From CAILZL01 sp963748005 (GTDB lineage: Bacteria > Pseudomonadota > Gammaproteobacteria > Steroidobacterales > Steroidobacteraceae), in contig CAVVHH010000002.1 in NCBI GenBank assembly GCA_963748005.1, positions 2,046,001 to 2,110,000 of the forward strand: a stretch of DNA of 64,000 nt. Direction: 5' to 3'. This document shows positions 18,786 through 28,128 of this stretch, piece by piece; position 1 is the stretch's first letter, and every line of letters begins with the position of its first letter. The notes below the pieces were generated by a model, which saw only the letters and a list, made by a program, of their open reading frames with translations, was not told the DNA's origin and did not search any database. A program made the translations under genes and the position numbers.

Positions 18786-19577
18786 ATGAAGACGAACAAT
18801 ACGCGTTGGGTGGGGGCGTGGCTTGCAGTGATGACGCTGCTGGCCGCGTCGCAGGTGTTTGCGCAGGCAGCAAAGCCTTTTGATATGAAGGGCGTGTGGA
18901 TGGTGCGAGGTGGCGGTGGTGGCGGCGGTGACGCCTTCAATCAACGTCCGCAATCGGAGTGGAGTAACGAGAAGCTGCCCTTTACTGCGAGGGGACTGGA
19001 GGTTTTTGAAGCCAATCATCCCGGCAAGGGCCCACGGCAGTTCCCGATTCCGCAGCGCAACGATCCAATCATCGGTGCAAATCCCAATGGTCTGTATCGA
19101 AGCCTGATCTACAGTCGGCCCATCGAAATGATCCAGGAGCCCGACAAGATCGTTCAGTTGTTCGCCTGGGGCAGAGTTTTTCGCATTATCTATACCGATG
19201 GGCGGCCGGTTCCTGACGATGTTGCGCAGGGACCTTTCTGGTACGGGTATTCGGTGGGCAAGTGGGAAGGCGATACCCTGGTCGTTACCACGCTGGCCCT
19301 GGATAGCCGTGCCTGGCTGGATGAATGGGGCACACCCTTCAGCGACGACGCCCGCATTGTGGAGCGCTGGAAACGCATTGCGCCAGACAAGCTGCAGGTG
19401 CAAATCACGGTGACCGACCCTGAGATTTACAGCAAACCCTGGACCAGTGTCCCGGTGACCTACGCGCTGCAGAAGAAAGGCGTTGAACCGGAGGAAATCA
19501 TTTTCGCACCGATGGACGAAGCAGCCTTTAACCGGGACGTTGCCGGCCCTGCTGGTGGCGCTGCACGACCAAAGTAG
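18786..19577 (+). CDS. Secreted protein of uncharacterised family
   Basis: A 263-residue secreted protein. The signal peptide ends near VFAQA (residue 27). A glycine run (RGGGGGGGDAF) and a PNGLYRSL segment precede the core YGYSVGKWEGDTLVVTTLAL, followed by AWLDEWG and RIVERWKRI. This pattern recurs in a large family of exported proteins of unknown function that often accompany DUF6152. It ends eight bases before the next carboxylesterase, implying one operon from 18358 to 21124. A broken relative lies at 27165-27419. No catalytic role can be assigned. Confidence 0.75.
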   Translation: MKTNNTRWVGAWLAVMTLLAASQVFAQAAKPFDMKGVWMVRGGGGGGGDAFNQRPQSEWSNEKLPFTARGLEVFEANHPGKGPRQFPIPQRNDPIIGANPNGLYRSLIYSRPIEMIQEPDKIVQLFAWGRVFRIIYTDGRPVPDDVAQGPFWYGYSVGKWEGDTLVVTTLALDSRAWLDEWGTPFSDDARIVERWKRIAPDKLQVQITVTDPEIYSKPWTSVPVTYALQKKGVEPEEIIFAPMDEAAFNRDVAGPAGGAARPK

Positions 19578-19585
19578 GGGCGTTC

Positions 19586-21124
19586 ATGATCAACCGCTCG
19601 CTTGGCCTGCTGTCGCTGGCGTTGGTCGCGACTTGCAGCTGGATTCCGTTGCAGGCTGCGATCAATGAACCCGTCAAGATCGACGCCGGACTCGTTTCCG
19701 GCGTGCCGGCACGGGATGCATCGATCACGGTATTCAAGGGTATTCCTTTCGCGGCGCCACCTGTCGGCGATCTACGCTGGCGCGCGCCGCAGCCTGCGAT
19801 TCCCTGGCAGGGCGTACGCAAGGCCGATCAGTTCGGCAGCGGTTGCTTTCAGGTGCAGATGCAGCGCGCTGTGAGCAGCGGCAGCGAAGACTGTCTGTTT
19901 CTGAACGTATGGACCGGTGCATCGTCGCCCGCCGAGCGACGTCCGGTGTTTGTCTGGATCTATGGTGGCCGGTTTACCCTGGGTGCCGGTTCGGACTCGC
20001 TCTTTGATGGTGAGGGTCTGGCCAGGAAGGGCATCGTGGTCGTGACGCTGAATTACCGGCTCGGAGTATTTGGCTTCCTCGCCACGCCCGAGTTGAGTCA
20101 GGAGTCTGGCCACAACGCATCCGGCAATTACGGTGTGCTCGATCAGATTGCTGCCTTGCAGTGGGTGCAGAAGAACATCGCAGCATTCGGTGGTGATCCG
20201 GGTCAGGTGACCATTGCGGGCCAGTCGGCCGGTGGGGCATCTGTGCTTCTCCTTACGGATTCTCCACTCGCCAGAGGTTTGTATAGCAAAGCTGTCATTG
20301 AAAGCCGCGCCCGTTCCCTGCGCTCTGGAATGCCCAGTGCCGAGCGTGCGGGCGTCAAGTATGCCGAAGCGCATGGCGCGCACTCACTGAAAGAACTGCG
20401 CGCCTTGTCGTGGGACCAGTTGAAGGATGGCAACAATGGCAATGACGAAGAAGAAGGCGGGCCGCTGTTCCGACCAGTCGTCGATGGCTGGGTAATCCCG
20501 CTGAACTACAAGCAGTACTATGCCAGAGGGCTGCCCAGCGATGTGCCGGTGCTTGCTGGCAACAATCTGGATGAGAGCGGTGCGCAGCCACAGCCCAACG
20601 TCAAGCTGGATCGGTATGTCAGCGACGCAAAGAAGAAGTACGGACCCATGGCTGATGAATTCCTGAAGCTCTATCCCGCAACATCGGATCAGGAAGCCGC
20701 CCTGGCACAAAACACTGCTGCGCGCGATGACTCGCGTATTGCAACTTTCCTGCTTGCCACACAGGCCAGGCGCAAGAGCAAGGTATTCACTTATTTCTGG
20801 ACTCACGCCCCCCCGGGTCCTGATCGCGACAAACGCGGCGCGTATCACGAGTCCGAGATCAACTACATCTTCAATAATCTGTACGCCACCAATCGGCCGT
20901 GGACCGATGACGACTACAAGATTGCAGACATCATGTCATCGTACTGGGCCAACTTTGCGACCCGCGGTGATCCCAATGGCAAGGGCTTGCCGACGTGGCC
21001 GACAACTGAAGGCAAGTCGCCAGTGGTGATGGAGGTAGGTGACAGGTGGGGGCTTATGCCGGTAGCGGAAAAAGCCAAGCTGGATTTCTTCCGCCGGTAC
21101 TACCTGAGCCAGAACCCCTGGTAA
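19586..21124 (+). CDS. Secreted type-B carboxylesterase with altered oxyanion motif
   Basis: A 512-residue carboxylesterase type-B protein with a signal peptide ending near residue 25. EDCLFLNVWT and the nucleophile elbow GQSAGG (Ser about 214) are intact. The oxyanion-hole region, normally HGGG, reads IYGGRF at about 126-131. The histidine-to-tyrosine and glycine-to-arginine changes are unusual and may alter activity. The catalytic-histidine region reads RGAYHESEINYIFNN. It follows the uncharacterised secreted protein by eight bases. Ester hydrolysis outside the cytoplasm is the family function. Confidence 0.87.
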   Translation: MINRSLGLLSLALVATCSWIPLQAAINEPVKIDAGLVSGVPARDASITVFKGIPFAAPPVGDLRWRAPQPAIPWQGVRKADQFGSGCFQVQMQRAVSSGSEDCLFLNVWTGASSPAERRPVFVWIYGGRFTLGAGSDSLFDGEGLARKGIVVVTLNYRLGVFGFLATPELSQESGHNASGNYGVLDQIAALQWVQKNIAAFGGDPGQVTIAGQSAGGASVLLLTDSPLARGLYSKAVIESRARSLRSGMPSAERAGVKYAEAHGAHSLKELRALSWDQLKDGNNGNDEEEGGPLFRPVVDGWVIPLNYKQYYARGLPSDVPVLAGNNLDESGAQPQPNVKLDRYVSDAKKKYGPMADEFLKLYPATSDQEAALAQNTAARDDSRIATFLLATQARRKSKVFTYFWTHAPPGPDRDKRGAYHESEINYIFNNLYATNRPWTDDDYKIADIMSSYWANFATRGDPNGKGLPTWPTTEGKSPVVMEVGDRWGLMPVAEKAKLDFFRRYYLSQNPW

Positions 21125-21279
21125 ATTGCCTCGCTGCGGTATCGTGCATGCTGTAACTGCATTCTCCTGCCGGCAGGCAGGTGGGAGTGCGTTTCGGGTT
21201 CCGACCGCGCCGTCCAGTTCTGTCATGCCCCGACGAGAAGACACAGAATCCGATCAACCCTGATTGTTGAGATCGTACG

Positions 21280-22842
21280 ATGACAAAATATATTGGTGGG
21301 GTTCTCACCTTGTTGATGGTGGCCTGTGCGGCTGCCGCAGCACCGCAGGTGCAGGTTGAATCAGGCCGCATTGCCGGTGTCGCGACGGGTGATGTTGAAA
21401 CCTTTCTCGGTATTCCCTACGCGGCGCCGCCGGTTGGGCAGTTGCGCTGGCGCGCACCACAACCGATGCCGGCCTGGCAGGGAGTACGCAAGGCGACGCA
21501 GCACGGCCACGATTGCATGCAGGAACCCTTTCCCAGCGATGCCGCGCCGCTGGGTACCAAACCTGCCGAAGATTGTCTGGTCATCAATGTGTGGCGGCCG
21601 GCTGGAAGCAAGTCGGGGGATCGTCTACCAGTGCTGTTCTGGATCTTCGGCGGTGGCAATGTGAATGGGGGCGCTTCCCCGGCGGTATATGACGGAGAAG
21701 CATTTGCACGCCACGGCGTGATATTCGTCAGCTTCAATTGGCGTGTGGGCCGTTTTGGTTTTTTCGCCTTCCCGGAGTTGACCCGTCAGGATGCGGATCA
21801 TGGTCTGCTGGTCAACTACGGCTACATGGATTCCATCGCGGCACTGAAATGGGTGCAGCGTAATATTGAAGCGTTTGGCGGCGACCCGAAGCGAGTCACC
21901 ATCTATGGGCAATCTGCCGGGGCGGGGCAGGTGAAAATGCTGCTGACCACTCCCATGGCCGATGGCTTGTATGCGCAGGCGATCATCCAGTCCGGCGGTG
22001 CATCGGATGAACGTCCATTGTTCAAAGGCGCAGGTGTGGCTGCCATTGAGCAACTCGGTGTGAATTTCGCACGCCGCTGGAATATTGAAGGCACCGGTGC
22101 TGCAGCGCTGAAAAAAATGCGCGCGCTGAGCGCGGCGCAAGTCACAGATGGGATCAACCTGGATACATCGTCGACTCAGAGAAATACTTACTCAGGTCCC
22201 GTGCGTGATGGAAAGTTACTCACCGAATCACTGGAGAGCGCCACCGCCGGCGGTCGCGGACCCAAAGTACCCTTGCTGATTGGCTCGACCACGGCGGACA
22301 ACTCACGCATCAACGAGCGCACTCTTGATGAGGCATTTGCGAAAACATTTGCCAGCGTTGCCGATCGCGCACGGGCAGCGTACCTGACCGATCCAAAAGC
22401 CGATCCTCAATATGTGCTCAGGGAAATGGGTCGGGATCTTTCCTACAACGAACCGGTGCGATACGTTGCCACCAAGATGACCGCTCAAGGGTTGCCGGTG
22501 TACACATACCGATTCGGCTATGTGACGAATGTCATGCGTACGGAATGGAAGGAAGGCCCGCCGCATGCGACGGACATTCCCTATGCCATGAATACGGTGC
22601 GTGCAAAGTATGGCGATCAACTGACCAGCGGCGACATTGCAATGGCAAATATGGTGCACAGCTACTGGGTGAACTTTGTGCGCACCGGCAATCCGAACGG
22701 GCCCGGCCTGCCGAACTGGCCGGCTTATGATCCGCGCGCCAATGTGATCATGACTTTTGCACCTGATGGAATTCCGCGTGCAATACCTGATCCATACAAG
22801 GCGCGTATTGATGCGGTGGCTGCAGCAATGGGACGTCCCTGA
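21280..22842 (+). CDS. Secreted type-B carboxylesterase
   Basis: A 520-residue type-B carboxylesterase with a signal peptide ending at about residue 20. It has EDCLVINVW, the elbow GQSAGAG (Ser about 212) and a catalytic-histidine region GPPHATDIPYAMN. The oxyanion motif reads WIFGGGN, with Phe replacing the usual His. It is separated by 155 bases from the previous esterase and ends before a strong hairpin. Together with the copies at 7140 and 19586 it makes a divergent three-member set, presumably acting on different esters. Confidence 0.88.
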   Translation: MTKYIGGVLTLLMVACAAAAAPQVQVESGRIAGVATGDVETFLGIPYAAPPVGQLRWRAPQPMPAWQGVRKATQHGHDCMQEPFPSDAAPLGTKPAEDCLVINVWRPAGSKSGDRLPVLFWIFGGGNVNGGASPAVYDGEAFARHGVIFVSFNWRVGRFGFFAFPELTRQDADHGLLVNYGYMDSIAALKWVQRNIEAFGGDPKRVTIYGQSAGAGQVKMLLTTPMADGLYAQAIIQSGGASDERPLFKGAGVAAIEQLGVNFARRWNIEGTGAAALKKMRALSAAQVTDGINLDTSSTQRNTYSGPVRDGKLLTESLESATAGGRGPKVPLLIGSTTADNSRINERTLDEAFAKTFASVADRARAAYLTDPKADPQYVLREMGRDLSYNEPVRYVATKMTAQGLPVYTYRFGYVTNVMRTEWKEGPPHATDIPYAMNTVRAKYGDQLTSGDIAMANMVHSYWVNFVRTGNPNGPGLPNWPAYDPRANVIMTFAPDGIPRAIPDPYKARIDAVAAAMGRP

Positions 22843-22868
22843 TCCGCTGCGCAGGCTGACCTGATTCG

Positions 22869-22905
22869 AGCACCTGCGGCATTGATCGTTTGCCGCAGGT
22901 GCTTT
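22869..22905. terminator. Hairpin between convergent genes
   Basis: A perfect 13-bp stem (22869-22881 with 22891-22903) with a 9-base loop and three T's lies between the converging carboxylesterase and cupin genes. Confidence 0.65.
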
Positions 22906-22987
22906 GCCGACATGGATATCCACATCGACATCCATACAAGTACAAGCCGGATGCGCGTTTATTGACGTAGTTATGACTGCTGCGTTG

Positions 22988-23521
22988 TCAGCGCGCGGGT
23001 GCAGCAACTGGCGCCGGGCGCGGCAAGTGCAACGACATCAGCACCAGCTTGCCATCGACAGCAGTGACTGCATGTGCGGTGTTCTCCGGCACCATGATCA
23101 TGTCGCCCTTGACGAGTTTGTAGGGTGTTCCTCCCTGGGCAGTGGCCGCCTGCAGGTTGGCGCCGTTGCGCGTCGGATTCACCAGCGTGCCGCCCACAGT
23201 CATCGTGCCCGTGCCCTCGACGACCACAAACAGTTCGGCATCGTTTTCATGCACGTTGACGCTGGTCGCCGGCGCGTTGCGCCACTCCATGTTGGCCCTG
23301 AAGGGGCCCTGCTGCAGCAGCGGCCCTCCGTTGTATTGCGTACCTGCTTTAGCTGCAGCGTCCGCCTTGGCGATGCGTTCGGCAATTTCTGTCGCCGAAA
23401 CAAAGGTGCGAGGCTCTGCGTTGGCGGCAGGTGCATTGCCCGCCGGCATGGCCGGCGCGGGTGCCTGCTGTGCAGAGGCGGTCAGCGATAACGCACCGAA
23501 TACAAAACAAAGTCTTTTCAT
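22988..23521 (-). CDS. Secreted cupin-domain protein
   Basis: A 177-residue exported protein whose signal peptide ends near SLTASAQ. An Ala/Pro-rich linker leads to a single cupin beta-barrel: motif 1 NVHENDAELFVVVEGTG supplies histidine and glutamates, and motif 2 GDMIMVPENTAHAV supplies a histidine. A mononuclear metal site is likely. The ATG at 23521 follows CAGGAG, and the longer in-frame start adds only a polar extension. Cupins range from isomerases to dioxygenases, so the reaction is open. Confidence 0.8.
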   Translation of the reverse strand: MKRLCFVFGALSLTASAQQAPAPAMPAGNAPAANAEPRTFVSATEIAERIAKADAAAKAGTQYNGGPLLQQGPFRANMEWRNAPATSVNVHENDAELFVVVEGTGTMTVGGTLVNPTRNGANLQAATAQGGTPYKLVKGDMIMVPENTAHAVTAVDGKLVLMSLHLPRPAPVAAPAR

Positions 23522-23640
23522 TTTCCCACTCCTGTTCGTTGTCATCGTTTAATTACTCATGGTCCCGATCACAGAGTGCTTCGCGACCGCGTTCATGATT
23601 CTTCGTTGGGGCGGAGCTGACTTGATCGTCTGGATTTCAT

Positions 23641-23838
23641 TCACGCCATCCCATAACAGGATTGCCCCGTCCTTATACGCTCGACAATCTCCATCGTCTG
23701 CAAATCGATTGTAGCGACGTTGTCATCGTTGGTAACCCCGATGCGTGATCGTTCGCGTCGGACGAAGCGGTGATTGTGTGCAGTCACTTGCCGGCCGGCA
23801 CCCGTGTTTGGCTCTTGATCTTGTTCAGAAAGCGTCAA
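23641..23838 (-). pseudogene. Remnant of a YVTN-type beta-propeller protein
   Basis: A 65-codon minus-strand fragment contains VTNDDNVATIDLQTMEIVER followed by IRTGQSCYGMA. This fits one blade of the YVTN/YncE-type propeller pattern. A full gene would be several hundred codons, and nothing matching is seen on either side. I read it as a decayed remnant; a chance ORF remains possible. Confidence 0.35.
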
Positions 23839-23937
23839 GTTGGTACTTCAGGACAAATCTTGCTCGAGTATTAGACATGCAGAATCCGTGAACCTGAACA
23901 AATTTGATCCAGACCTTATACGTCATGACGTGAATCT

Positions 23938-23959
23938 AATGCCTTTAGGCATTGTTCAG
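23938..23959. promoter_or_regulatory. Inverted repeat in receptor leader, shared motif
   Basis: AATGCC-TTTA-GGCATT is a perfect palindrome 111 or more bases upstream of the receptor start. The segment TTTAGGCATTGTTCAG (23944-23959) recurs with two mismatches at 33640-33655, upstream of another receptor gene. A shared regulator site is possible. Confidence 0.35.
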
Positions 23960-24069
23960 GAGTCACAAAGCCTTAGAGTGCGCGCGCGGTGATTCGTACG
24001 CTGGTTGCAAGCGTGCTCGAATCATGAACATGCACTGGTTACGTTAATTGAAATGGGGAGGATCGTCTG

Positions 24070-27024
24070 ATGGCAAAGCCTAATCTCGGCTTGGCACTGC
24101 TTGCAGGTGCCGGAACGTTGGCATTCACGTGGACTGCGAATGCACAAACAGCAGCAGAAGCCGAACTGACAGAAGTGGTAATCACCGGTTCGCGCGTCAT
24201 TACCAACGGTAACGACAGCCCGACGCCGATCACTGTGGTATCGGTGGAAGACATTCAGGCTGCACACCCGGCCAGTGTGTATGAAGGGCTGCTGGACATG
24301 CCGCAGCTCGGTGGTTCGAAAGGCACTGCAGCTGCCAATCCAGGCGGTGCCGGCGGCAACAACAACAACATCAATGCCCCGAACCTGCGCGGCCTGGGTG
24401 GTACCCGTACGCTGGTGCTGTACGACGGGCATCGCATGCCGCCGACCGAGCAGGATTTCCTTGCCGACGCAAATATGATTCCGCAGATGTTGCTGCAGCG
24501 TATCGATGTCGTCACGGGTGGCGCCTCGGCCGTGTACGGTTCGGATGCCATCTCCGGTGTCGTGAACTTCGTGACGGACCGCAAATTCAATGGCATCAAG
24601 GCCCAAGCCCGCTACGGCATCGCCGAAGCAGGGGATGACGAGTCCTACAATATCGGTGTCGCTTTCGGCACTGATCTGTTCGGTGGCCGCGGGCACTTCG
24701 AAGGTAGCATCGAAACCAGTGACGACGCCGGCATTCCGCACCGCACGGATCGTTCGAACTTTGTTCCACGTTGGACAGCGCAAGGTAGTTGCGCCTCGGC
24801 GACCAACTGTCCCGTGCCATTCTATATGGCAGCGTATGCAAACGCCGGCCAATTCGCCTTCGGCGGCAAGATCGTTTCGGGACCCGTAGGTATCAATAAT
24901 TATTACTTCAAAAGCAATGGCACCCTGGTACCGTTTGTGAACGGCGCCCCCACAGGCGTCGCTAACGACACGAAACAGATCGGTGGTGACGGCGCCTACA
25001 ATACAGGTGCATCGCTGAAGTCGCCGCTGAACTACCAGCAGGCATACGGTCGATTCGACTTCGATCTGACCGACAATACGCATTTCTTCCTGTCGACGTC
25101 GGCTACGCAGTCGACGCAGACCAGCAGCTTCTCGGACAGCCGCGTACAACTCAGACTGAGCCCGACCAACGCCTACCTGCCGACTGCAGTTTCGCAGCAG
25201 ATGGTGGCCGCGAATCTCACGCAGTTTTCTTTCAACAAATGGTGGGGTGGCAACAACCCTGATGGCGCCAGCCCGGTGCCAACGCAGAATGCCACTCTGG
25301 ATGTTGATTTCCTGTACGTCACTACCGGTCTTGAAGGCTCGCTGGGCGACTACAAATGGGAAGCGGCCTACATTTATGGCGACGCCAAACAGCATTCGCG
25401 ACAGAATGCCAACATCAACTACGGTCGGTTCCTGGCAGCCACTGACGCGGTCAAGGATTCTTCCGGAAACATCGTCTGTAACGTGACGATTACCAATCCG
25501 GGCCTCTATCCGGGATGCGTGCCGGTCAATCTGTTCGGGCCGACGTCGGAGAGCCAGGCGGCTATCGACTATTTCATGGCCAAGACCAATTACCATACCG
25601 AGAACCAGTCGAACGATGTCGCGGCAAGTATTTCGGGTGCGCCGTTCGATGACTGGGCGGGCCCGGTCGACATGGCTCTCTCAGGCGACTGGCGCAAACT
25701 GACTTATGAATTGACCAGCGAGGCCTTGCCACCGACGGTAGCTGCGCTGGATTGTACGGGTCTGCGCTTCGGCAATTGCACTACCGGGTCGACGGGCCAG
25801 TGGCTGGTTGGCGCTACCGCCCCTCGTCCACCGGTCAGCGAGACGGTTCAGGAAGCCGCGCTGGAAATGAACATGCCGCTGCTGAAGGACAAGCCTTGGG
25901 CGCAGGCTGCAGATTTGAATGGTGCCGTTCGCTATGTGAAATACAGCATCAACGGTAACCCGATTGTGTCGCAGCCGGCCATCACGCGCACTTTCAATGC
26001 GACGGTGTGGAAAGCGGGCCTGAACTGGCACTTCAATGATGAGGTGACATTGCGTGCCTCGCGGTCGCATGACTTCCGTGCGCCTAACCTGGACGAGTTG
26101 TTCCGGCCGGCGTCGATCACTCCGAACAATGGCTTCCAGGATTACCTGATTGGCGGTATTCCGCCAAACTCGGTGGTGCAGACCAGCGGTAACCCGAACC
26201 TGAATCCGGAGAACGCGTATACGACAACGCTTGGCTTTGTGTTCCAACCGAGCCCGGATTTCAGTGCTGCCATTGACGGCTACGAGATCCGCGTCAAGGA
26301 CTTCATCCCCAGCGGTCCTAACGGCGTGTCGGGTACGGCTCAGAACATTCAGGAGGCGTGCAATACCAGTGCTGGTACCTCACCCTACTGCGCGTTGATC
26401 GTGCGTCCGATCACCGACCCGTCAAACCCGGCCTATAAAACCACTGCAAACTACGCGACCAAGTTCTATTCGACCTATATCAACGTCGCGGAACAGCACA
26501 CCTACGGCGTGGACCTGGAGCTGAACTACAAGACGGAGTTGGCCAGTCATCCGTTCTCGGCGCGTGGCCTGGTGGCTTACCAGCCACACGTGATCTATGT
26601 TCAGCAGGGTGTGAATACGATCGATGCCGCCGGCACCATCAATGGCGGCGGTGCGGGACCGGTGGGTGGCGTGGTGCGTATCTCGGCGTTCCTGCGCTAT
26701 GCCGTAACGGACAATCTGACGGTGGACTGGCTGACCCGCTGGCGCACCGGGCTGGAACACAATACGGACCCGACCCTGAAAGTTCAGGACCCGATTCCGT
26801 ATTCTCCGGCAACGGCCTGGTCGAATTTGAATCTGTCGTATCGGATCAATCCATCGTTCGGCCAGATGGATATCTACTTCAACGTCCAGAACCTGTTCAA
26901 CCAGTTGCCGCATCCGGTTGCGTTCAGCGGTGCGTCTGCGGAACCCGGCCTGTTCGGTGGCCTGGCGTTGGGTGATGATGTCGTCGGTCGTTACTACACC
27001 CTGGGCATGCGCCTGAAGATGTAA
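24070..27024 (+). CDS. TonB-dependent outer-membrane receptor
   Basis: A 984-residue receptor. A signal peptide (ending near NAQTAA, residue 26) leads to LTEVVITGSRVITNGNDS, the plug with APNLRGLGGTRTLVLYDGHR and ASAVYGSDAISGVVNFV, and a barrel ending LGMRLKM. GGGGAGG lies before the ATG. It shares the barrel phrase PFDDWAGPVDMALSGDWRKL with the other three large receptors, indicating duplication within one subfamily. No sigma/FecR pair adjoins it, and no STN domain is present, so it acts in transport only. The ligand is unknown. Confidence 0.93.
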   Translation: MAKPNLGLALLAGAGTLAFTWTANAQTAAEAELTEVVITGSRVITNGNDSPTPITVVSVEDIQAAHPASVYEGLLDMPQLGGSKGTAAANPGGAGGNNNNINAPNLRGLGGTRTLVLYDGHRMPPTEQDFLADANMIPQMLLQRIDVVTGGASAVYGSDAISGVVNFVTDRKFNGIKAQARYGIAEAGDDESYNIGVAFGTDLFGGRGHFEGSIETSDDAGIPHRTDRSNFVPRWTAQGSCASATNCPVPFYMAAYANAGQFAFGGKIVSGPVGINNYYFKSNGTLVPFVNGAPTGVANDTKQIGGDGAYNTGASLKSPLNYQQAYGRFDFDLTDNTHFFLSTSATQSTQTSSFSDSRVQLRLSPTNAYLPTAVSQQMVAANLTQFSFNKWWGGNNPDGASPVPTQNATLDVDFLYVTTGLEGSLGDYKWEAAYIYGDAKQHSRQNANINYGRFLAATDAVKDSSGNIVCNVTITNPGLYPGCVPVNLFGPTSESQAAIDYFMAKTNYHTENQSNDVAASISGAPFDDWAGPVDMALSGDWRKLTYELTSEALPPTVAALDCTGLRFGNCTTGSTGQWLVGATAPRPPVSETVQEAALEMNMPLLKDKPWAQAADLNGAVRYVKYSINGNPIVSQPAITRTFNATVWKAGLNWHFNDEVTLRASRSHDFRAPNLDELFRPASITPNNGFQDYLIGGIPPNSVVQTSGNPNLNPENAYTTTLGFVFQPSPDFSAAIDGYEIRVKDFIPSGPNGVSGTAQNIQEACNTSAGTSPYCALIVRPITDPSNPAYKTTANYATKFYSTYINVAEQHTYGVDLELNYKTELASHPFSARGLVAYQPHVIYVQQGVNTIDAAGTINGGGAGPVGGVVRISAFLRYAVTDNLTVDWLTRWRTGLEHNTDPTLKVQDPIPYSPATAWSNLNLSYRINPSFGQMDIYFNVQNLFNQLPHPVAFSGASAEPGLFGGLALGDDVVGRYYTLGMRLKM

Positions 27025-27035
27025 GTGACTGCATT

Positions 27036-27063
27036 CTCCCCTCCTGAAGCATCAGGAGGGGAG
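27036..27063 (+). terminator. Hairpin after receptor gene
   Basis: A perfect 12-bp stem (27036-27047 with 27052-27063) and 4-base loop lie 12 bases after the receptor stop. No T run follows, so termination strength is uncertain. Confidence 0.5.
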
Positions 27064-27164
27064 ATGGCTGTTCAGGCTGCTGCGTTCCTCTTCAAGTCAG
27101 GCGGGAGTTTCCGATGCGGCGTCGCTGCTATTCGCAGTGCCGCTGCTTGTGGAAATACGGCTGA

Positions 27165-27419
27165 TACCACTGCCCAGAGTGCGCGGCGTTGCGCCTCACT
27201 TCAACAGCCCTGCACGTCATCGAGCGCTATCGTCGTATCGACAAGAACACGATGGAAATCATCGTCACCATCGACGACCCCGGGACATTCACCAGATCCT
27301 GGAATGCGAAGGCCATTCATGAATTGGCTCCTCCCGGCACGCCCGTGAACGAATACATCTGCGAGATCAATCGCAATGCTCCCGGCGAGCATGGACAGAG
27401 CGGTTTTGTACAGCCGTGA
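27165..27419 (+). pseudogene. C-terminal remnant of the 18786-type secreted protein
   Basis: An open stretch after a TGA at 27162 reads ALHVIERYRRIDKNTMEIIV, then TIDDPGTFTRSWNAK and EYICEINRN. This is the C-terminal part of the same exported family as the gene at 18786 (compare RIVERWKRIAPDKLQVQITV there). The N-terminal two thirds and signal peptide are absent, so it is a truncated relic or a fragment left after deletion. Confidence 0.55.
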
Positions 27420-27499
27420 TCTCATCCCGCACAATGCAGTGAGGTGGGTATCGCCACCGTGTCAGTAACAGCGGCGATTTATACGGCCGTTGCTGGCGA

Positions 27500-28081
27500 C
27501 TACTCCGGATACCAGAACACCTTGTGACAGGACTCGCACACTTCATCGAGCGTGCCGCCCAGATCAGTAATGGCCGCCACGTCTTTCTGGTCGGCTGCGG
27601 CCACCAGTTTCATTGCTACCTCACGCATGGCGCCCGCGAAACCAAGCAGCGCTTCACGATTTGCATCGAGACGTTGCTGTATCTGCGCCACGTCCAGTGG
27701 CTGTGTGTCCTTGATGGTCTTGTCACCATTGGCAACATGACGTCCCGGTACGGCAATCAGGTTCGCGGCTTCAGCCAGCAACAGGGCGTTGCGACGGAAG
27801 GTATGCCATTCTTCGGCGGTGCGTGGCTGGTTCTCGTGCACGCCGGTCGCGTCCTGGGATGTTGAAACGGCATTCCAGATAAAGTCGCTGGTTGGGTCAA
27901 CTGCCGCATCCATGACTTCCTGGAAGGTGGCAGTGGGCTGGTAGGGGCTGGATGTGGTCGCTGCAGACGGCGCATTGCTATTTGTGGCGCCGTCGGGTGG
28001 CGTATTGCCGCCACACGCGCTCAGCATCCCCGTGCATGCAATCAACAAGGACCACTTCGATACACTGGATGAAAGAAACAT
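27500..28081 (-). CDS. Cytochrome c-type lipoprotein
   Basis: A 193-residue lipoprotein. The lipobox LSAC places the lipidated cysteine at residue 23, and a Ser/Ala/Thr-rich linker follows. The helical domain ends in CESCHKVFWYPE, a heme-c attachment motif (CxxCH, residues 182-186) at the extreme C-terminus. That position is typical of class II cytochromes c such as c' and c-556. It should carry electrons at the periplasmic membrane surface. It lies 47 bases downstream of the ABM gene on the same strand. Confidence 0.82.
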   Translation of the reverse strand: MFLSSSVSKWSLLIACTGMLSACGGNTPPDGATNSNAPSAATTSSPYQPTATFQEVMDAAVDPTSDFIWNAVSTSQDATGVHENQPRTAEEWHTFRRNALLLAEAANLIAVPGRHVANGDKTIKDTQPLDVAQIQQRLDANREALLGFAGAMREVAMKLVAAADQKDVAAITDLGGTLDEVCESCHKVFWYPE

Positions 28082-28128
28082 GGTTGCCTCGCTGCAGAAT
28101 TATCTGAAAGTCGAGTTGATCGGTCCTG

